Shown piece by piece: positions 5,300-5,975 of a stretch of 5,975 bases of DNA. Below the pieces are notes generated by a model, which saw only the letters and a program-made list of their open reading frames with translations, was not told the DNA's origin and did not search any database. This stretch comes from Promethearchaeota archaeon (GTDB taxonomy: Archaea > Asgardarchaeota > Lokiarchaeia > Sigyniarchaeales > SOKP01). The position numbers and the translations under genes were made by a program. The stretch covers positions 1 to 5,975 of the forward strand of contig JAUWHL010000255.1 of the NCBI GenBank assembly GCA_030605895.1, in the 5' to 3' direction. Each line of letters opens with the position of its first letter. Positions within the stretch are counted from its first letter, which is position 1.

Positions 5300-5875
5300 A
5301 TGAAAGAAAAGAAAGAAAAGAAAAAAATATATTCCGTTCCCTTCTTAGAAGGAAATATTGTTGATTTATGTTCGATTAACTTAGAACATTTAAATTTATA
5401 TAATAAGTGGAGTAATGATCCCGATGTTCGTAAATACTCAAGAAATATTATTCCGTGGAATTTAGAAGAAGTAAAAAAATGGCACGAACAACAGAAAGAA
5501 GGTATAAAAACAAATGTAATGTTCGAAATTTGGCACAAGGAAGATGATAAACCTATTGGAACAGCAGGATTAAGTGATATTAATTGGTTTAATAGAAATG
5601 CTAATTTATATGTTATCCTTGGAGAACCAGAATATTGGGGTCAAGATATTTCCCCTGAAGTTAGCAAATTGCTGATTGATTACGGATTTGAAGAGCTAAA
5701 CTTCCATAAGATTTATGTGGGAATTTATTCACCTAATAAAAGATCTTTACGAACGGCAGAAAAAATTGGCTTTAAGTACGAAGCAACACTTAAGGAACAG
5801 ATTTATATTGATGGAGAATATGTTGATGAAATAAAATTTGCTATTTTTAAGGAAGATTGGTTAAGCTCCAAATAA
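5300..5875 (+). CDS. GNAT acetyltransferase, RimJ/RimL-like (array member 4)
   Basis: The product has 191 residues and one Acetyltransf_3-type GNAT domain. The first nine residues are almost only Lys and Glu (MKEKKEKKK), from a purine tract. Then come strand 1 (NIVDLCS, 19-25), W37 and N-D-P-D-V-R-K-Y-S-R-N (39-49), E-I-W-H (76-79), K-P-I-G (84-87), CoA loop W-G-Q-D-I-S-P-E (113-120), N146-x-x-S149 and AEKIGF (153-158), and A-I-F-K-E-D-W at the end. The second loop glycine is Asp and the following A-T-E-A is S-P-E-V, so this member has the most unusual loop of the four. It shares W-G-Q and the C-terminal A-I-F-K-E-D-W with member 1. An in-frame TAA at 5279-5281 and no other usual start codon fix the ATG at 5300. 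There is no ribosome site, which fits a leaderless or short-leader transcript from the TATA-like box at 5247. Confidence 0.85.
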   Translation: MKEKKEKKKIYSVPFLEGNIVDLCSINLEHLNLYNKWSNDPDVRKYSRNIIPWNLEEVKKWHEQQKEGIKTNVMFEIWHKEDDKPIGTAGLSDINWFNRNANLYVILGEPEYWGQDISPEVSKLLIDYGFEELNFHKIYVGIYSPNKRSLRTAEKIGFKYEATLKEQIYIDGEYVDEIKFAIFKEDWLSSK

Positions 5876-5920
5876 TATTTCAAACAAAATTTTATTAAAA
5901 ATACAACATATTAAGATTTG

Positions 5921-5975
5921 ATGAAAGATATGGTAGAAAAAGAAGAGAAAGATGTTCCAGTTTTTATTGAGGGAA
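5921..5975 (+). CDS. GNAT acetyltransferase (array member 5), 5' fragment
   Basis: The window ends 18 codons into this gene. The visible residues, M-K-D-M-V-E-K-E-E-K-D, then V-P-V-F-I-E-G, match the start of the other members: a charged tail followed by the F-I-E-G or F-I-D-G turn before strand 1. The spacer after member 4 is 45 nt, and 54 nt if the second in-frame ATG (5930) is used. No ribosome site decides between the two starts. The array therefore continues beyond the window. Confidence 0.7.
   Translation, partial: MKDMVEKEEKDVPVFIEG

Noticed and set aside
5266..5538. Minus-strand open frame opposite GNAT member 4
   Set aside because: It is antisense to conserved GNAT sequence; the cysteines come from reverse reading of purine-rich codons.
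1..5975. CRISPR array, tRNA, rRNA, insertion sequence with transposase, origin of replication
   Set aside because: I looked for regularly spaced repeats, cloverleaf-like GC-rich stretches, transposase or integrase motifs and clustered origin repeats, and saw none.

Overview
The window is AT-rich (roughly 70% A+T by eye) and reads as archaeal. It has one 70-residue archaeal histone, Shine-Dalgarno motifs of the GGAGG/GAGGT type before some genes, BRE/TATA-like boxes instead of bacterial -10/-35 pairs, and a T-run terminator. A TPR protein ending in a RING-like eight-cysteine module and a probable degenerate Ras-like GTPase fragment point, by inference, to an Asgard (Lokiarchaeota-like) archaeon. 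No rRNA, tRNA or other diagnostic marker is present, so the lineage stays a hypothesis.

Layout. The left edge (2-427, +) holds the 3' part of a gene that resembles the second half of a small Ras-like GTPase with decayed nucleotide-binding motifs. Facing it on the minus strand is a 595-residue TPR protein with a C-terminal cysteine-rich (C4C4, RING-like) module (568-2355). A 540-base spacer (2356-2896) follows. It holds an exact 22-nt copy of the 3' end of the GTPase-like gene, a nested inverted repeat, a less AT-rich island with tiny ORFs, and the probable promoter and structured leader of the histone gene. The histone (2897-3109, +) ends in a hairpin plus an 11-T run.

From 3430 to the right edge there is a same-strand array of five paralogous GNAT acetyltransferases of the RimJ/RimL (Acetyltransf_3) type: four complete and a fifth cut by the window end. 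Their spacers are 30-68 nt (45-54 nt before the fifth gene) and some spacers are themselves similar, so the array grew by tandem duplication of gene plus spacer. A BRE/TATA-like box lies before the first gene, and a weaker TATA-like box before the fourth may add internal transcription. The paralogs keep the fold and the N-x-x-S motif but differ in the acetyl-CoA pyrophosphate loop, where the usual G-x-G is G-x-N, N-x-N, N-x-N and G-x-D. This suggests diversification of cofactor handling or substrate.

How the genes might work together is inferred only. The GNATs probably acetylate N-termini, lysines or small amines, and the histone gene beside them is one conceivable target source. The TPR-RING-like protein looks like a scaffold or adaptor. 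The points most worth a second look are the direct repeat bracketing the TPR gene, the altered CoA loops in the GNAT array, and the histone leader with its possible switch and possible N-terminal tail.
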